Part shown: positions 54,364 to 63,182 of the stretch, piece after piece
How the letters are laid out: every line of letters starts with the position of its first letter
How positions within the stretch are numbered: position 1 is the stretch's first letter
Source of the DNA: Pseudomonas anguilliseptica
GTDB lineage: Bacteria; Pseudomonadota; Gammaproteobacteria; Pseudomonadales; Pseudomonadaceae
Direction: 5' to 3'
Length of the DNA stretch: 64,000 nt
Assembly (NCBI RefSeq): GCF_900105355.1
Contig: NZ_FNSC01000001.1
Coordinates: 372,001-436,000 of the forward strand
Position numbers and translations under genes: made by a program
Notes under the pieces: model-generated
Told to the model about the DNA's origin: nothing
Seen by the model: only the letters and a program-made list of their open reading frames with translations
Databases searched by the model: none

Positions 54364-55452
54364 TCAAAGCCCAGCCGGCATAGCCTCTAACGGACGGCGG
54401 CGGTAGATCCAGATCCGCTTAAGCACCGTCGCGAACTGCTTCCACAAGCTGCCGTTGTTGTAGACCTGTCCATAGCGCTCGGCAATCTCGCGCACCTTCA
54501 CGGCCATCGCCGCATAGCGCCGAGCCGGTAGATAGGGAAACAGGTGGTGTTCGATCTGATGGCTCAGGTTGCCGGTGAGGATATGAAACAGCGGCCCGCC
54601 ATTCAGGTTGCTGGACCCGCGCAGCTGACGCAGGTACCAGTGACCGCGGCTCTCGCCGACCACCGACTCCTTGCTGAACACCGCCGCCTGCTCGGTAAAG
54701 TGACCGCAGAAGATCACCGTGAAGGTCCACAGATTGCGGATCAGGTTGGCCACGGTATTCCCGGCCAGCACCGCCACGGCATTGGCCCCGATAAGCAGCG
54801 CCAGCAACGGAAAGAACAGGTAATCCTTACCCCACTGCCGCAGGATCTTGGCGTTGAACTGTTTGATCAGCGGGCGCACCTCGGCCTTGCTCAGCTTGCC
54901 CTTGTAGACCTTGTCCAGACGCAAGTGCTGGATCGCCACCGAGTACTGGAACAACAGCGCCTGAATCGTCACCCACAGCGGCTGCCAGCGGTAGAACGGC
55001 TTCCAGCGTTGTTCGGGAAACAGCCGCACCACGCCATACCCCACGTCATCATCCATGCCCAGTACATTGGTCCAGGTGTGATGCACATGGTTATGGGTGT
55101 GCCGCCAGAAGTCACTAGGCCCGGCGATATCCCACTCATAGCTGCGCCCGGCAAATTCGGGATCATTCATCCAGTCGTACTGGCCGTGCATGACGTTATG
55201 GCCCAACTCCATATTCTCCAGAATCTTGCCCAGGCCCAGCAGCAAGGTGCCGAGCAACCAGGTCGGCGGAAACCAACCAAGCATCAGCAAGGCCCGACCG
55301 CTCCAGCAACAGCAGCGCACCGCAGCGCGGATACGACGGATATAGCGCGCATCTGCCTCGCCCAGATCAGCCAGGGTGCGTTGGCGCAAGACGTCCAGCT
55401 CGTTGCCGAAGGCGTGCATTTCATCCATGGAGAGTTCACGGTCACGACGCAT
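54364..55452 (-). CDS. desB: Acyl-CoA delta-9 fatty acid desaturase
   Basis: A 362-aa membrane desaturase that makes unsaturated acyl chains from exogenous saturated acyl-CoA. All three His boxes are present: GHNVMH, HNHVHH and HQIEHHLF, with two hydrophobic hairpins between (about 55-80 and 210-250). Order desB-desC-(divergent)desT equals PA4888-PA4889-PA4890. DesC, 17 bp upstream, supplies electrons. Confidence 0.92.
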   Translation of the reverse strand: MRRDRELSMDEMHAFGNELDVLRQRTLADLGEADARYIRRIRAAVRCCCWSGRALLMLGWFPPTWLLGTLLLGLGKILENMELGHNVMHGQYDWMNDPEFAGRSYEWDIAGPSDFWRHTHNHVHHTWTNVLGMDDDVGYGVVRLFPEQRWKPFYRWQPLWVTIQALLFQYSVAIQHLRLDKVYKGKLSKAEVRPLIKQFNAKILRQWGKDYLFFPLLALLIGANAVAVLAGNTVANLIRNLWTFTVIFCGHFTEQAAVFSKESVVGESRGHWYLRQLRGSSNLNGGPLFHILTGNLSHQIEHHLFPYLPARRYAAMAVKVREIAERYGQVYNNGSLWKQFATVLKRIWIYRRRPLEAMPAGL

Positions 55453-55469
55453 AGGAGTTCCCTCGCAAG

Positions 55470-56585
55470 TTAAAGATCAATTTCGACGTCGCTGTGAGGG
55501 GCACTTACACACAAGCGTATGGGCTGCCCGGGCTCGCTAAACAGCGCACCACTGCGCAAATCGCGCACCGTGCCGCTAAGCAAGGTGCAGGTACAACTGG
55601 CGCAGATGCCCTGGCGACAGCCATGCACCGGCTGCAGGCCATGGGCCTCGGCCTGTTCCAGCAAGCTGTGCTGATTATTGGCAGTCGCCTGCTGATGGCT
55701 ACGAGCAAAACCCAAACGCACCTGGCGCAAGCTGACGTCGGCGTGCAGCATGGGCGCAGTGAAGGCCTCAACCTGCAACGCACCAGGCAAGCTGGCGGCC
55801 TGCCACCACTGCTGCACCTGGGCGACAAACCCCGCCGGACCGCAAGCCAGCACACGGCGCTGGTCCAGCTGCGTGACCTCGGTCAGATGCTCGCCAGCAA
55901 AACGCCCAGTCAGGGCTCCCGACTCAGCCCCGGCAGCGGTCAGCGACCAACGCACCTGCAGATTGCTGTGTTGCGCCTGCAGGGCCTGCAGCTCAGCGAC
56001 AAAACCGCGCTGACCCTGCTCACGCACGTAATGCAGCAGCGTGATCGGTGCGCTGAAACCCTGAGCCAGCGCGGCGCGCAGCATGCCCAGCAGCGGCGTG
56101 ATGCCACTGCCCGCAGCCAACAGCAACACGCCCTGTTGCGCCTCGGGCCAGCTCAGCTCGCCATACACAGGCCCCAACTCCAGCACATCGCCCACCGCCA
56201 GATGCTCCAGCAGGTAAGGCGAGACGCGGCCAGCGGCCTGATGCTTAACCGCGATCTGCACACGGCCTTTCGGCTGCACCGCAGTCAGGCTGTAACTGCG
56301 GCTCAGGCGTACGCCATCGCGCTCGAGGTACAGCTGCAGGTGTTGGCCCGGCTGCGCGCCGTGCCAGTTGCCATTGGCCTGCAGGGTCAATTCGAGCATG
56401 TCATCGGCCACCCACTGGCGCTGGGTAACCTGCGCGAACACCCGATTCAGCCGCAGCGCCGGGTGCAGCAACTTCAACCCGGCATCGACATCACTTTCCC
56501 GCAGCCAGCCGTGGGCGACCAGCGCGCGCAGTGGATACAGCAGGCTGGCAAGCCCACGTACCCAGGCAAAAGGAAGAAGGGCCAT
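55470..56585 (-). CDS. desC: Ferredoxin reductase for the desaturase
   Basis: A 371-aa electron-transfer protein. An FAD/FMN-binding reductase domain (about 50-150, LSRSYSLTAV) is followed by an NAD(P)-binding domain (LLAAGSGITPLLGMLRAAL; VLACGPAGFV) and a C-terminal plant-type [2Fe-2S] ferredoxin domain with CRQGICASCTC and the last Cys in IRLCVSAP. It passes electrons from NADPH to DesB. First gene of desCB; the promoter lies toward desT. Confidence 0.92.
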   Translation of the reverse strand: MALLPFAWVRGLASLLYPLRALVAHGWLRESDVDAGLKLLHPALRLNRVFAQVTQRQWVADDMLELTLQANGNWHGAQPGQHLQLYLERDGVRLSRSYSLTAVQPKGRVQIAVKHQAAGRVSPYLLEHLAVGDVLELGPVYGELSWPEAQQGVLLLAAGSGITPLLGMLRAALAQGFSAPITLLHYVREQGQRGFVAELQALQAQHSNLQVRWSLTAAGAESGALTGRFAGEHLTEVTQLDQRRVLACGPAGFVAQVQQWWQAASLPGALQVEAFTAPMLHADVSLRQVRLGFARSHQQATANNQHSLLEQAEAHGLQPVHGCRQGICASCTCTLLSGTVRDLRSGALFSEPGQPIRLCVSAPHSDVEIDL

Positions 56586-56687
56586 GGCAAGACTCCAGTG
56601 AACAATTGCTCACCAGACTGGCAGAGCGCGCCAATTCAGTCAACAGTCGTACACTCAAAGCCAGGGGCGCATGCACGGTTCGACGTA

Positions 56688-56704
56688 AACAATGAGCGTT
56701 TGTT
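56688..56704. promoter_or_regulatory. Candidate DesT operator
   Basis: AACAATGAGCGTTTGTT: half-sites AACAA and TTGTT form a dyad with a 7-bp centre, in the 141-bp region between divergent desC and desT, 22 bp before the desT ATG. TetR regulators usually bind such dyads between themselves and their targets. Confidence 0.65.
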
Positions 56705-56726
56705 AGAGTGCTGCGCTGATTTCGCC

Positions 56727-57389
56727 ATGCAGAGCCATGCCCGCTTGAAACCACTACAACCGCGCGCCGAACAAAAACTGCAAACCCGCCACGCCCTGAT
56801 GGACGCAGCGCGCAGCCTGATGGGCAGCGGCCGTGGCTTTGGCAGCCTGAGCCTGCGCGAAGTGGCGCGCTGCGCCGGCATCGTGCCGACTGGTTTCTAC
56901 CGGCACTTCGAGGATATGGACGCCCTGGGCCTGGCGCTGATCGCCGAGGTCGGCGAAACCTTCCGCGAAACCATTCGCCAGGTACGCCATCACGAGTTCG
57001 AAGTGGGCGGCGTGATCGACGCTTCGGTGCGCATCTTCCTCGACGCAGTGGCGGCCAACCGTTCGCAATTCCTGTTTCTCGCCCGCGAGCAGTACGGCGG
57101 CTCGCTGCTGGTACGCCAGGCCGTGGGCGCGCTGCGCGAACGCATCACCGCCGACCTGGTGGCGGATCTTGCGGCCATGCCGAAACTGCAACACTTCGAC
57201 GCCCCGGCGCAGAACGTGATCGCCGACCTGGTGGTAAAAACCGTATTCGCCACCCTGCCAGAACTGATCGACCCTCCTGCAGCGCCCCTGCCGATGCACG
57301 CCTCGCCCGAGGTCAAAATGATCGAGCAGCTGCGCTTTATCTTTATCGGTGCAAAGCACTGGCAAGGCCTCGGGCAAACCCGCGACTGA
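56727..57389 (+). CDS. desT: TetR-family regulator of desaturase genes
   Basis: A 220-aa repressor that senses the saturated/unsaturated balance of acyl-CoAs. The N-terminal helix-turn-helix is SLSLREVARCAGIVPTGFYRHFEDMDALG (about 43-70). The C-terminal ligand domain contains RIFLDAVAANRSQFLFLAREQYGG. Similarity to P. aeruginosa DesT is high in remembered segments, and its position is the same. A much longer open frame extends upstream through desC antisense and is not coding. Confidence 0.92.
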   Translation: MQSHARLKPLQPRAEQKLQTRHALMDAARSLMGSGRGFGSLSLREVARCAGIVPTGFYRHFEDMDALGLALIAEVGETFRETIRQVRHHEFEVGGVIDASVRIFLDAVAANRSQFLFLAREQYGGSLLVRQAVGALRERITADLVADLAAMPKLQHFDAPAQNVIADLVVKTVFATLPELIDPPAAPLPMHASPEVKMIEQLRFIFIGAKHWQGLGQTRD

Positions 57390-57515
57390 TCACCGCCCGT
57401 AGCTCGCACCAAAAACACGCACAACCCAAACAAGCGCACCAAACCAAACCTCATCACGCTCTAATTTCAGCCACACCCACCCCAGGCGCCCCGCTCTGCG
57501 TGGCGCAACAGCAGT

Positions 57516-57532
57516 TTGGCAAGGCACTTGCT
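57516..57532 (+). promoter_or_regulatory. Sigma-54 promoter of ureEFG
   Basis: TTGGCAAGGCACTTGCT matches the -24/-12 consensus YTGGCACGNNNNTTGCW except for one base, with the required GG-N10-GC spacing (57518-57531). The start codon of ureE is 36 bp downstream. It suggests nitrogen control through RpoN and an activator such as NtrC; two GCACCAAA words lie upstream (about 57405-57470) but no full NtrC dyad is evident. Confidence 0.8.
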
Positions 57533-57566
57533 CTATAACCGGTATTGCCCTGCCGGAAACTGCCCC

Positions 57567-58067
57567 ATGTTGGTGATCCACCGCCGTATTGCCGCCCAGC
57601 CACACTGGGACGCCGAACTTGAACTGAGCTTCGAGGCCCGCAGCAAAAGCCGCCTGCGCTGCTTCAGCCGCACCGGCGAAGATGTCGGCCTGTTCCTCGA
57701 ACGTGGCCAGCCGGCGTTGCACGACGGCGAATGCCTGCAAGCCGAAGACGGCCGCATCGTCCGCGTGGTCGCCCGCGCCGAGCCGCTGCTGCACGTTACC
57801 TGCGCCACCCCCTTCGAATTGATGCGCGCCGCCTACCACTTGGGCAACCGCCACGTCGCCCTGCAACTCGGCGATGGCTGGCTGCGCCTGCCGGATGACT
57901 ACGTGCTCAAGGCCATGCTCGAACAGCTGGGCGCCATGGTGGAACTGATCGAGGCGCCCTACCAACCCGAGCAAGGCGCTTACGGCGGAGGCCACCACCA
58001 CTCCCATGCCGGCGATGCCGAGTTCAGCTATACGCCGCGCCTGCATCAGTTTGGTGCGCGCAAGTGA
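57567..58067 (+). CDS. ureE: Urease accessory protein, nickel metallochaperone
   Basis: A 166-aa protein that delivers nickel to the urease assembly complex. The N-terminal peptide-binding domain (1-70) precedes the metal-binding domain with the conserved His in YHLGNRHVALQ. The C-terminal tail GGGHHHSHAG is His-rich. The ATG at 57567 gives MLVIHRRIAAQPHW, the expected start. The stop overlaps a degenerate ureF-like start (GTGA). Urease structural genes ureABC are not in the window. Confidence 0.95.
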   Translation: MLVIHRRIAAQPHWDAELELSFEARSKSRLRCFSRTGEDVGLFLERGQPALHDGECLQAEDGRIVRVVARAEPLLHVTCATPFELMRAAYHLGNRHVALQLGDGWLRLPDDYVLKAMLEQLGAMVELIEAPYQPEQGAYGGGHHHSHAGDAEFSYTPRLHQFGARK

Positions 58068-58162
58068 ATAAAGTCTGGCAGCTACTGCGGCTGGCCAGCC
58101 CGCCACTGGCGAAAAGCCAATCGGCTACAGCGCTCTCGACAGCAAGGCCTACCGATGAATAA
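58064..58162 (+). pseudogene. Degenerate duplicate of the ureF 5' end
   Basis: A 32-codon frame starting GTG (overlapping the ureE stop) reads NKVWQLLRLASPPLA, clearly parallel to the true ureF start [15 protein letters not shown], then breaks down (one frame change near GGCTACAGC). The nucleotide match over the first 40 bases is about 80 percent, so this is an old or imported duplicate and not a recent copy. It ends in ATGAATAA, overlapping the ureF start, so it may still help couple ureE and ureF translation. Confidence 0.7.
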
Positions 58163-58829
58163 GGCCTGGGCGCTACTGAGACTGGCAAGTCCTCAATTAC
58201 CTATTGGCGGCTACAGCTATTCCCAGGGCCTGGAAATGGCCGTCGAACAGGGTCTGGTCGATGACGCCGCAAGCGCTGAGCGCTGGATTGCCGATCAGCT
58301 GTTGCTGAATCTCGCGCGCTTCGAGGCGCCGCTGCTGCTCGCCCATTGCCAGGCCGCCGCCAGCGAGGACTGGGCCCAGCTGCGCCAGCTCGCCGAACAG
58401 CAACGCGCCAGCCGTGAAACCCGCGAACTGCGCCTGGAAAACCGGCAAATGGGCTACTCCCTGCAGCAGCTGCTCAGTGGCCTACCCGAGCTGGATCAGC
58501 CGGCGCAGCTGCTGTTCAGCGAACTGGACGAACCCGGCCTGGCCATTGGCTGGGCGCTGGCGGCACGAGCCTGGCAGATCGCGCCAGAGGATGCCCTTGC
58601 CGCCTGGCTCTGGGGCTGGCTGGAAAACCAGCTGGCGGTGCTGATGAAAACCCTGCCGCTGGGCCAGCAAGCCGCCCAGCGTCTGACCACACAACTGCTG
58701 CCGCTGCTCGATCAGGCCCAGCGCCAGGCTAGCGAGCTGGAACCGCAACACTGGGGCAGTGCCGCCTTCGGCCTGGCCCTGGCGAGCATGGCGCATGAGC
58801 GCCAGTACAGCCGCTTATTCCGCTCTTGA
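58155..58829 (+). CDS. ureF: Urease accessory protein UreF
   Basis: A 224-aa all-helical protein that forms the UreF-UreD/UreG complex for GTP-dependent nickel insertion. Family motifs are [22 protein letters not shown] at the start and the C-terminal [13 protein letters not shown]. It starts 87 bp after ureE, with the degenerate duplicate between; in most relatives the two genes overlap. Confidence 0.94.
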   Translation: MNKAWALLRLASPQLPIGGYSYSQGLEMAVEQGLVDDAASAERWIADQLLLNLARFEAPLLLAHCQAAASEDWAQLRQLAEQQRASRETRELRLENRQMGYSLQQLLSGLPELDQPAQLLFSELDEPGLAIGWALAARAWQIAPEDALAAWLWGWLENQLAVLMKTLPLGQQAAQRLTTQLLPLLDQAQRQASELEPQHWGSAAFGLALASMAHERQYSRLFRS

Positions 58830-58848
58830 TGATAAGGAAAACTTGAAG

Positions 58849-59463
58849 ATGAACAGCCAACCCCTGCGCGTCGGCATCGGTGGCCCGGTCGGTTCCGGCA
58901 AGACCGCCCTGACTCTGGCCCTGTGCCTGGCCCTGCGCGAGCGCTACAACCTGGCGGTGGTGACCAACGATATCTACACCCAGGAAGACGCGCAGTTTCT
59001 GGTGCGCAACGAGGCCCTGGCGCCGGAGCGGATCATCGGCGTAGAAACCGGCGGCTGTCCGCACACGGCGATCCGCGAAGACGCCTCGATCAACCTGGAA
59101 GCGGTGGATCAACTCAACCGGCGTTTCCCAGGCCTGGACCTGATCATCGTCGAGTCCGGCGGCGACAACCTCTCGGCCACCTTCAGCCCGGAGCTGTCGG
59201 ACCTGACCATCTATGTGATCGACGTATCGGCCGGCGACAAGCTGCCGCGCAAAGGCGGCCCTGGCATCTGCAAGTCCGACCTGCTGGTGATCAACAAGGT
59301 CGACCTGGCCCCGCTGGTCGGCGCCTCACTGGAGGTAATGGAACGCGACACCCTGAAGATGCGTGGCGACAAGCCATTCGTGTTCAGCAACCAGAAGATC
59401 GGCCAAGGCCTTGAGCAGATCATCGCCTTTATCGAACGGCACGGCATGCTCACGGCCGCTTGA
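58849..59463 (+). CDS. ureG: Urease accessory GTPase UreG
   Basis: A 204-aa SIMIBI-class GTPase. It has P-loop [13 protein letters not shown], the invariant nickel-binding motif CPH in [14 protein letters not shown], the switch region [16 protein letters not shown], and the guanine motif NKVDLAP. The start at [12 protein letters not shown] (58849) was chosen; AAGGAAA lies about 10 nt upstream. Confidence 0.97.
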   Translation: MNSQPLRVGIGGPVGSGKTALTLALCLALRERYNLAVVTNDIYTQEDAQFLVRNEALAPERIIGVETGGCPHTAIREDASINLEAVDQLNRRFPGLDLIIVESGGDNLSATFSPELSDLTIYVIDVSAGDKLPRKGGPGICKSDLLVINKVDLAPLVGASLEVMERDTLKMRGDKPFVFSNQKIGQGLEQIIAFIERHGMLTAA

Positions 59464-59490
59464 GAACCTACTCAGTCAAGGAGACACCCC

Positions 59491-60063
59491 ATGAACCTGC
59501 GCAAAACCCTGTTCGCCATTGCTTTGTTTCTCAGCCCAGCGGTGGCCTTCGCCCACGCGGGCCACGATCACTCTGGATTGATGGCCGGCCTGGCGCATCC
59601 AGTCTTCGGCCTTGATCACCTGCTGGCGATGCTCGCCGTCGGCCTGTGGGCTGCGCAGCAATCCGGCGCGGCGCGCTGGGCGCTGCCGCTGACTTTTGTT
59701 GGCAGCATGCTGATTGGCGGCCTGCTGGGCTTTAACGGCCTGCAGATTCCGCTGATGGAAACCGGCATCGCCGCTTCGGTATTGGCCTTCGGCCTGCTGG
59801 TGGCAGTCGCCATCCGCCTGCCGATGGTGATCGCCATCGCCCTGACTGCGCTGTTTGCCCTGACCCATGGCGTCGCCCACGGCCTGGAGCTGCCGGAACT
59901 GGCCAGCCCATGGGGCTATGCCGCAGGTTTCGTGGTGGCCACTGCGGCCCTGCACGCCAGCGGCTATGCCCTGGTGCGTCTGCTGCCGCAGGCCGCTGCA
60001 CCGGTGGTGCGCATACTCGGCGCCGCCTCGGCCGTAACCGGCGCCTGGCTGTTGGCCGGCTGA
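59491..60063 (+). CDS. ureJ: HupE/UreJ-family nickel transporter
   Basis: A 190-aa membrane protein. A cleaved or retained N-terminal segment (MNLRKTLFAIALFLSPAVAFA) precedes the metal-binding HAGHDHSGLMAGLAHPVFGLDH region and about six transmembrane helices. HupE/UreJ proteins import nickel for hydrogenase or urease; the place 27 bp after ureG supports the urease role. Confidence 0.92.
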   Translation: MNLRKTLFAIALFLSPAVAFAHAGHDHSGLMAGLAHPVFGLDHLLAMLAVGLWAAQQSGAARWALPLTFVGSMLIGGLLGFNGLQIPLMETGIAASVLAFGLLVAVAIRLPMVIAIALTALFALTHGVAHGLELPELASPWGYAAGFVVATAALHASGYALVRLLPQAAAPVVRILGAASAVTGAWLLAG

Positions 60064-60064
60064 G

Positions 60065-60116
60065 TTGCTGGCGCGGGTGGACGACCAGCTTCCACCCGCA
60101 TCCTCCACGCCAGCAA
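60065..60116. repeat. Nested inverted repeat after ureJ
   Basis: Outer arms TTGCTGGCG/CGCCAGCAA (9 bp, perfect) enclose inner arms CGGGTGGA/TCCACCCG (8 bp, perfect). It starts 1 bp past the ureJ stop. A likely structured 3' end or terminator, though without a T run. Confidence 0.65.
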
Positions 60117-60234
60117 TGCCTGACCGCAAAGGTCGCTAGGCTGGCGCATTTCGCCTCTCGCCCAGCCGCCATGGCTTTGTCATAGTCAAGGCGTATTAAA
60201 GCCCCTCCCCCATTGACTGTCCTGGACCCTGACC

Positions 60235-61146
60235 ATGCTGCGCGTTACCCGCTTTCTCTCTGTTCCACTGCTGTTGCTGGCCATCGCCCTCGGCGTACTG
60301 GCCCTGACCAGCAAACCGGCCCAACCGGCGGCGGTGCTCAGCAGCTTTGCCGAGCAACCGCTGGTGATTGCCCACCGGGGCGGCAAAGGCCTGTGGCCGG
60401 AGAACAGCCTATTTGCCTTCGAGCGCGCCAGCGACCTGGGCGTAGACATGCTGGAGATGGACCTGCACCTGTCCAGCGACGGCGAACTGGTGGTGATCCA
60501 CGACAGCCCCCTGGAGCGCACCACCAATGGTGAAGGCCCGGTTGCCGCGCTCAGCCTGGCGCAGTTGCAAGCACTGGACGCCGGTTATCGCTGGAGCGCC
60601 GATGGTGGCCAAAGCTACCCCTACCGCGGCCAGGGTGTGCGTATCCCGACCTTTACCGAAGTGCTCGAACGTTTCCCCAACATCCCCAAAGTGATTGAAA
60701 TCAAGGTGCCGGATGTCGGTATGGAAGCGCAGCTGTGTGATGCCCTTGCAGCGAACCAGCAACGCGACAAGGTGATTGTCGGCAGTTTCTATGACCGCAG
60801 CCTGCAGCTGTTCCGTGAACAGTGCCCAGGCGTTGCGACCTCCGCAGGCCCAGGCTCGGTGCGCCTGCTGGTGGCGCTCAACTGGGTCGGCCTGGGCAGC
60901 TTGCTGTCGCCCTCTTACCAGGCGCTGCAGATTCCCGAAGCCCACGGTGGCCTGCCCGTTGCCAGCCCAAGCCTGCTCAAGACCGCCGCACAGCGCGGGC
61001 TTAACGTGCAACTGTGGACCATCAATGAACAACCGGACATGCGCCGCCTGCTCGACCTGGGTGCACACGCGCTGATCACCGACTACCCGGATCGCGCCCT
61101 GCAGGTGCTCGGACGCTCAACGCAGATCAGCGCCCTGGAAGACTAA
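60235..61146 (+). CDS. Glycerophosphodiester phosphodiesterase, membrane-anchored
   Basis: A 303-aa GDPD TIM-barrel enzyme that hydrolyses glycerophosphodiesters to glycerol 3-phosphate and an alcohol. An N-terminal membrane anchor or uncleaved signal (LLLLAIALGVLALTSKPA, about 12-30) precedes the catalytic residues: IAHRGGKGLWPENSL (His, Arg, Glu), DMLEMDLHLSSDGELVVIHD (Glu, Asp, second His). The C-terminal part has LWTINEQPDMRRLLDLG and GAHALITDYPD. A partial REP-like sequence (AAAGCCCCTCCC) lies just upstream at about 60200. Confidence 0.92.
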   Translation: MLRVTRFLSVPLLLLAIALGVLALTSKPAQPAAVLSSFAEQPLVIAHRGGKGLWPENSLFAFERASDLGVDMLEMDLHLSSDGELVVIHDSPLERTTNGEGPVAALSLAQLQALDAGYRWSADGGQSYPYRGQGVRIPTFTEVLERFPNIPKVIEIKVPDVGMEAQLCDALAANQQRDKVIVGSFYDRSLQLFREQCPGVATSAGPGSVRLLVALNWVGLGSLLSPSYQALQIPEAHGGLPVASPSLLKTAAQRGLNVQLWTINEQPDMRRLLDLGAHALITDYPDRALQVLGRSTQISALED

Positions 61147-61152
61147 AAGCCT

Positions 61153-61169
61153 TTTACGATCTGCTGCGC
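61153..61169. repeat. Terminal fragment of the ERIC-like element family
   Basis: TTTACGATCTGCTGCGC is identical to 17 bases of the right end of element B, read in the opposite direction, with AGCC in place of the outer AACCTA; similarity fades beyond it. It begins 7 bp after the GDPD stop codon. Confidence 0.6.
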
Positions 61170-61246
61170 CCCAGCCCAACTGTACAAAAAACAACCTACT
61201 GTGTTCAGGCCACGCCCACTGTGGCCTGAACACAAGCGTGCGCAGC

Positions 61247-61660
61247 TTATCCACAGATCACTCCACAGCAACCTGGGATAAGTTATCCACCGCGTACTGC
61301 AGCACGGCAGCAAACCCTTGAAATAGCGCGATTATTGCTTGACTCGGGGCACTGGAAATGACGTATTTCATGGCGCCAGCGGACTGCTTAAAAATTAACC
61401 AAACGGCGCAAAACCAGGTTTTATCAGCCCTTCAGGCAGGCATACCAGAGTTATCAACAGCTCTACCCACAATAGTCGTGGACAACTTCAGTGCTACCCC
61501 ATAACACCCTGAATAACCAGGCTAACCTGTTGTTTTAACGGTCAATAACCGACTGATCAAAAAGCGTACAAACACCGTAAACAGCCAAACGACTAGGCCT
61601 GCATACGCCTACGCCCACCTTATCCACAGTTCGCTCCACAGTCTTTGTGCACAACTGAAC
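61247..61660. other. Gene-free stretch with clustered DnaA-box-like sequences
   Basis: In the gap 61147-61787 no gene longer than a few codons is supported. It contains two perfect TTATCCACA boxes (61247-61255 and 61620-61628) and near matches TTATCCACC (61283), TTATCAACA (61451), TTGTCCACG (reverse, about 61479-61487) and TTGTGCACA (about 61647), with AT-richer DNA between. No dnaA, dnaN or rpmH gene is nearby, so it is not recognisable as the chromosome origin. It could be a DnaA-titration or regulatory site, or coincidence. Confidence 0.45.
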
Positions 61661-61787
61661 AAACTCTGCCGCAATGGCTGTACATAACACCAAAGCGGCT
61701 TCCGGCTATGACCCTCATCAAGACAATCAACAGCCCAGCCGCCGGGCACAGGCGTAATGTCACTCTACCTACCAAGGAGATATGCCC

Positions 61788-61862
61788 ATGCCTCTCAATG
61801 ACCTGTTACGCAGCCTGCTCGCTGCCTATGCCAGTGGCGCCAGCGGCAGCAGTAACGATTAG
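61788..61862 (+). CDS. Possible 24-aa small protein
   Basis: ATG at 61788 is preceded by AAGGAG with 8 nt spacing, one of the best ribosome sites in the window. The peptide starts MPLNDLLRSLLAAYASG, a short amphipathic helix-like segment, and ends in a Gly/Ser tail GSSND. An upstream in-frame ATG at 61782 would be too close to the ribosome site. I do not recognise it. No promoter is obvious; it lies between the DnaA-box stretch and a REP pair. Confidence 0.45.
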   Translation: MPLNDLLRSLLAAYASGASGSSND

Positions 61863-61891
61863 TCTTACGACGCAAAAGCTGCCGTTTCCGT

Positions 61892-61960
61892 GGTAGGGGG
61901 TTCAGCCGCGACGCTTTCAGCGCCCTATTAAGGTCAATCGCGGCTAAAGCCCCTCCCATA
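61892..61960. repeat. Inverted REP pair (REPIN-like)
   Basis: GGTAGGGGGTTCAGCCGCGA and TCGCGGCTAAAGCCCCTCCC are inverted REP units about 27 bp apart, the typical layout of Pseudomonas REPINs. The remaining gap 61863-62187 holds one more perfect hairpin (GCGGCAAA/TTTGCCGC, 62054-62075) and the upstream region of the DUF808 gene; no gene seen. Confidence 0.8.
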
Positions 61961-62187
61961 TCGCCAGCCTATCTACCGACATATCCGGGGCGGTGCCGCA
62001 ATAGCATTGCCGTCGCTCCTGCATCGCACTCGCAACCGATTTTTTCGTGCACTGCGGCAAACCTGGATTTGCCGCCTATGGCTGATGCATGCTGACTCAC
62101 GTATAAATCTGCGCACTATCACCTGCAATTCTGTCTGCAGTTATGCCGGGTGATTCGCCCCAGAAACCGTAGAAAGGAATCCGACCC

Positions 62188-63144
62188 ATGGCCGGCGCTA
62201 GCCTGTTAACCCTGCTCGATGATATTGCCGCCGTTCTCGACGATGTGGCGGTAATGACCAAAGTCGCCGCCAAGAAAACTGCCGGAGTACTCGGCGACGA
62301 CCTGGCGCTGAATGCCCAGCAGGTCAGCGGCGTACGCGCCGAACGTGAGCTGCCGGTGGTGTGGGCGGTGGCCAAGGGCTCGTTCAAGAACAAACTGATT
62401 CTGGTGCCTGCCGCCCTGCTGATCAGCGCCTTCGCGCCCTGGGCGGTGACGCCGCTGCTGATGTTCGGCGGCGCCTTCCTCTGCTACGAAGGCTTCGAGA
62501 AGCTCGCGCACAAGTTCCTCCACAGCAAAGCCGAGGACCAGGCGCAGCATGCAGAACTGCTGCACGCCGTGGCCGACCCTGAAGTGGACATGCTGGCGTT
62601 CGAGAAGGACAAGATCAAAGGCGCGATTCGCACCGACTTTATTCTCTCGGCAGAAATCATTGCCATCACCCTCGGCTCCGTGGCCCTGGCCAGTTTCGGC
62701 AAGCAGGTCGCGGTGCTGTCCGCCATCGCCCTAGTGATGACGGTTGGGGTTTATGGCCTGGTGGCGGGTATCGTCAAGCTGGACGACGCCGGCCTCTACC
62801 TCAATCAGCGCACTGGCGAAGGCCTGGGCGGCCGCCTGCAACGCAGCATCGGCCGCGGCATTCTGTTTACCGCGCCATACATGATGAAAACCCTGTCGAT
62901 TCTCGGCACCGCGGCGATGTTTATGGTCGGCGGCGGCATCCTTGTTCATGGTGTGGACTCAGCCCAACAATGGGTAAATGCACTAACTGAGAGTGTTGCA
63001 TCCAGCAGCGGCCTGTTCGCGGCCTTGCTGCCAACCCTGCTGAATGCCATCGCCGGGATTATCGCAGGGGCCATTGCCCTACTGCTGGTCAACCTGGCGA
63101 CCCGCATCTGGAAAGCGGTGAAACCGAGCAAGACGCAAGCCTGA
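62188..63144 (+). CDS. DUF808 (YedI-family) membrane protein
   Basis: A 318-aa protein: the N-terminal [37 protein letters not shown] start is diagnostic of DUF808/YedI. About six to eight transmembrane helices follow (about 75-110, 165-215, 230-260, 280-305). Function unknown. AAAGGAAT precedes the ATG. Confidence 0.9.
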   Translation: MAGASLLTLLDDIAAVLDDVAVMTKVAAKKTAGVLGDDLALNAQQVSGVRAERELPVVWAVAKGSFKNKLILVPAALLISAFAPWAVTPLLMFGGAFLCYEGFEKLAHKFLHSKAEDQAQHAELLHAVADPEVDMLAFEKDKIKGAIRTDFILSAEIIAITLGSVALASFGKQVAVLSAIALVMTVGVYGLVAGIVKLDDAGLYLNQRTGEGLGGRLQRSIGRGILFTAPYMMKTLSILGTAAMFMVGGGILVHGVDSAQQWVNALTESVASSSGLFAALLPTLLNAIAGIIAGAIALLLVNLATRIWKAVKPSKTQA

Positions 63145-63151
63145 TCCAGCC

Positions 63152-63173
63152 CCGGCCGCCCCCTGGCGGCCGG
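63152..63173. terminator. Terminator between convergent DUF808 and mscS genes
   Basis: CCGGCCGCC, loop CCCT, GGCGGCCGG: a perfect 9-bp GC stem, 7 bp after the DUF808 stop and 9 bp before the mscS stop. No long T run. Confidence 0.65.
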
Positions 63174-63182
63174 CCTCCTCTG

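Noticed and set aside
55494..56726. Upstream extension of the desT frame
   Set aside because: It runs antisense through desC; DesT homologues start near 56727.
61247..61660. Calling the DnaA-box cluster the chromosome origin
   Set aside because: No dnaA, dnaN, rpmH or 13-mer array nearby, and only two perfect boxes.
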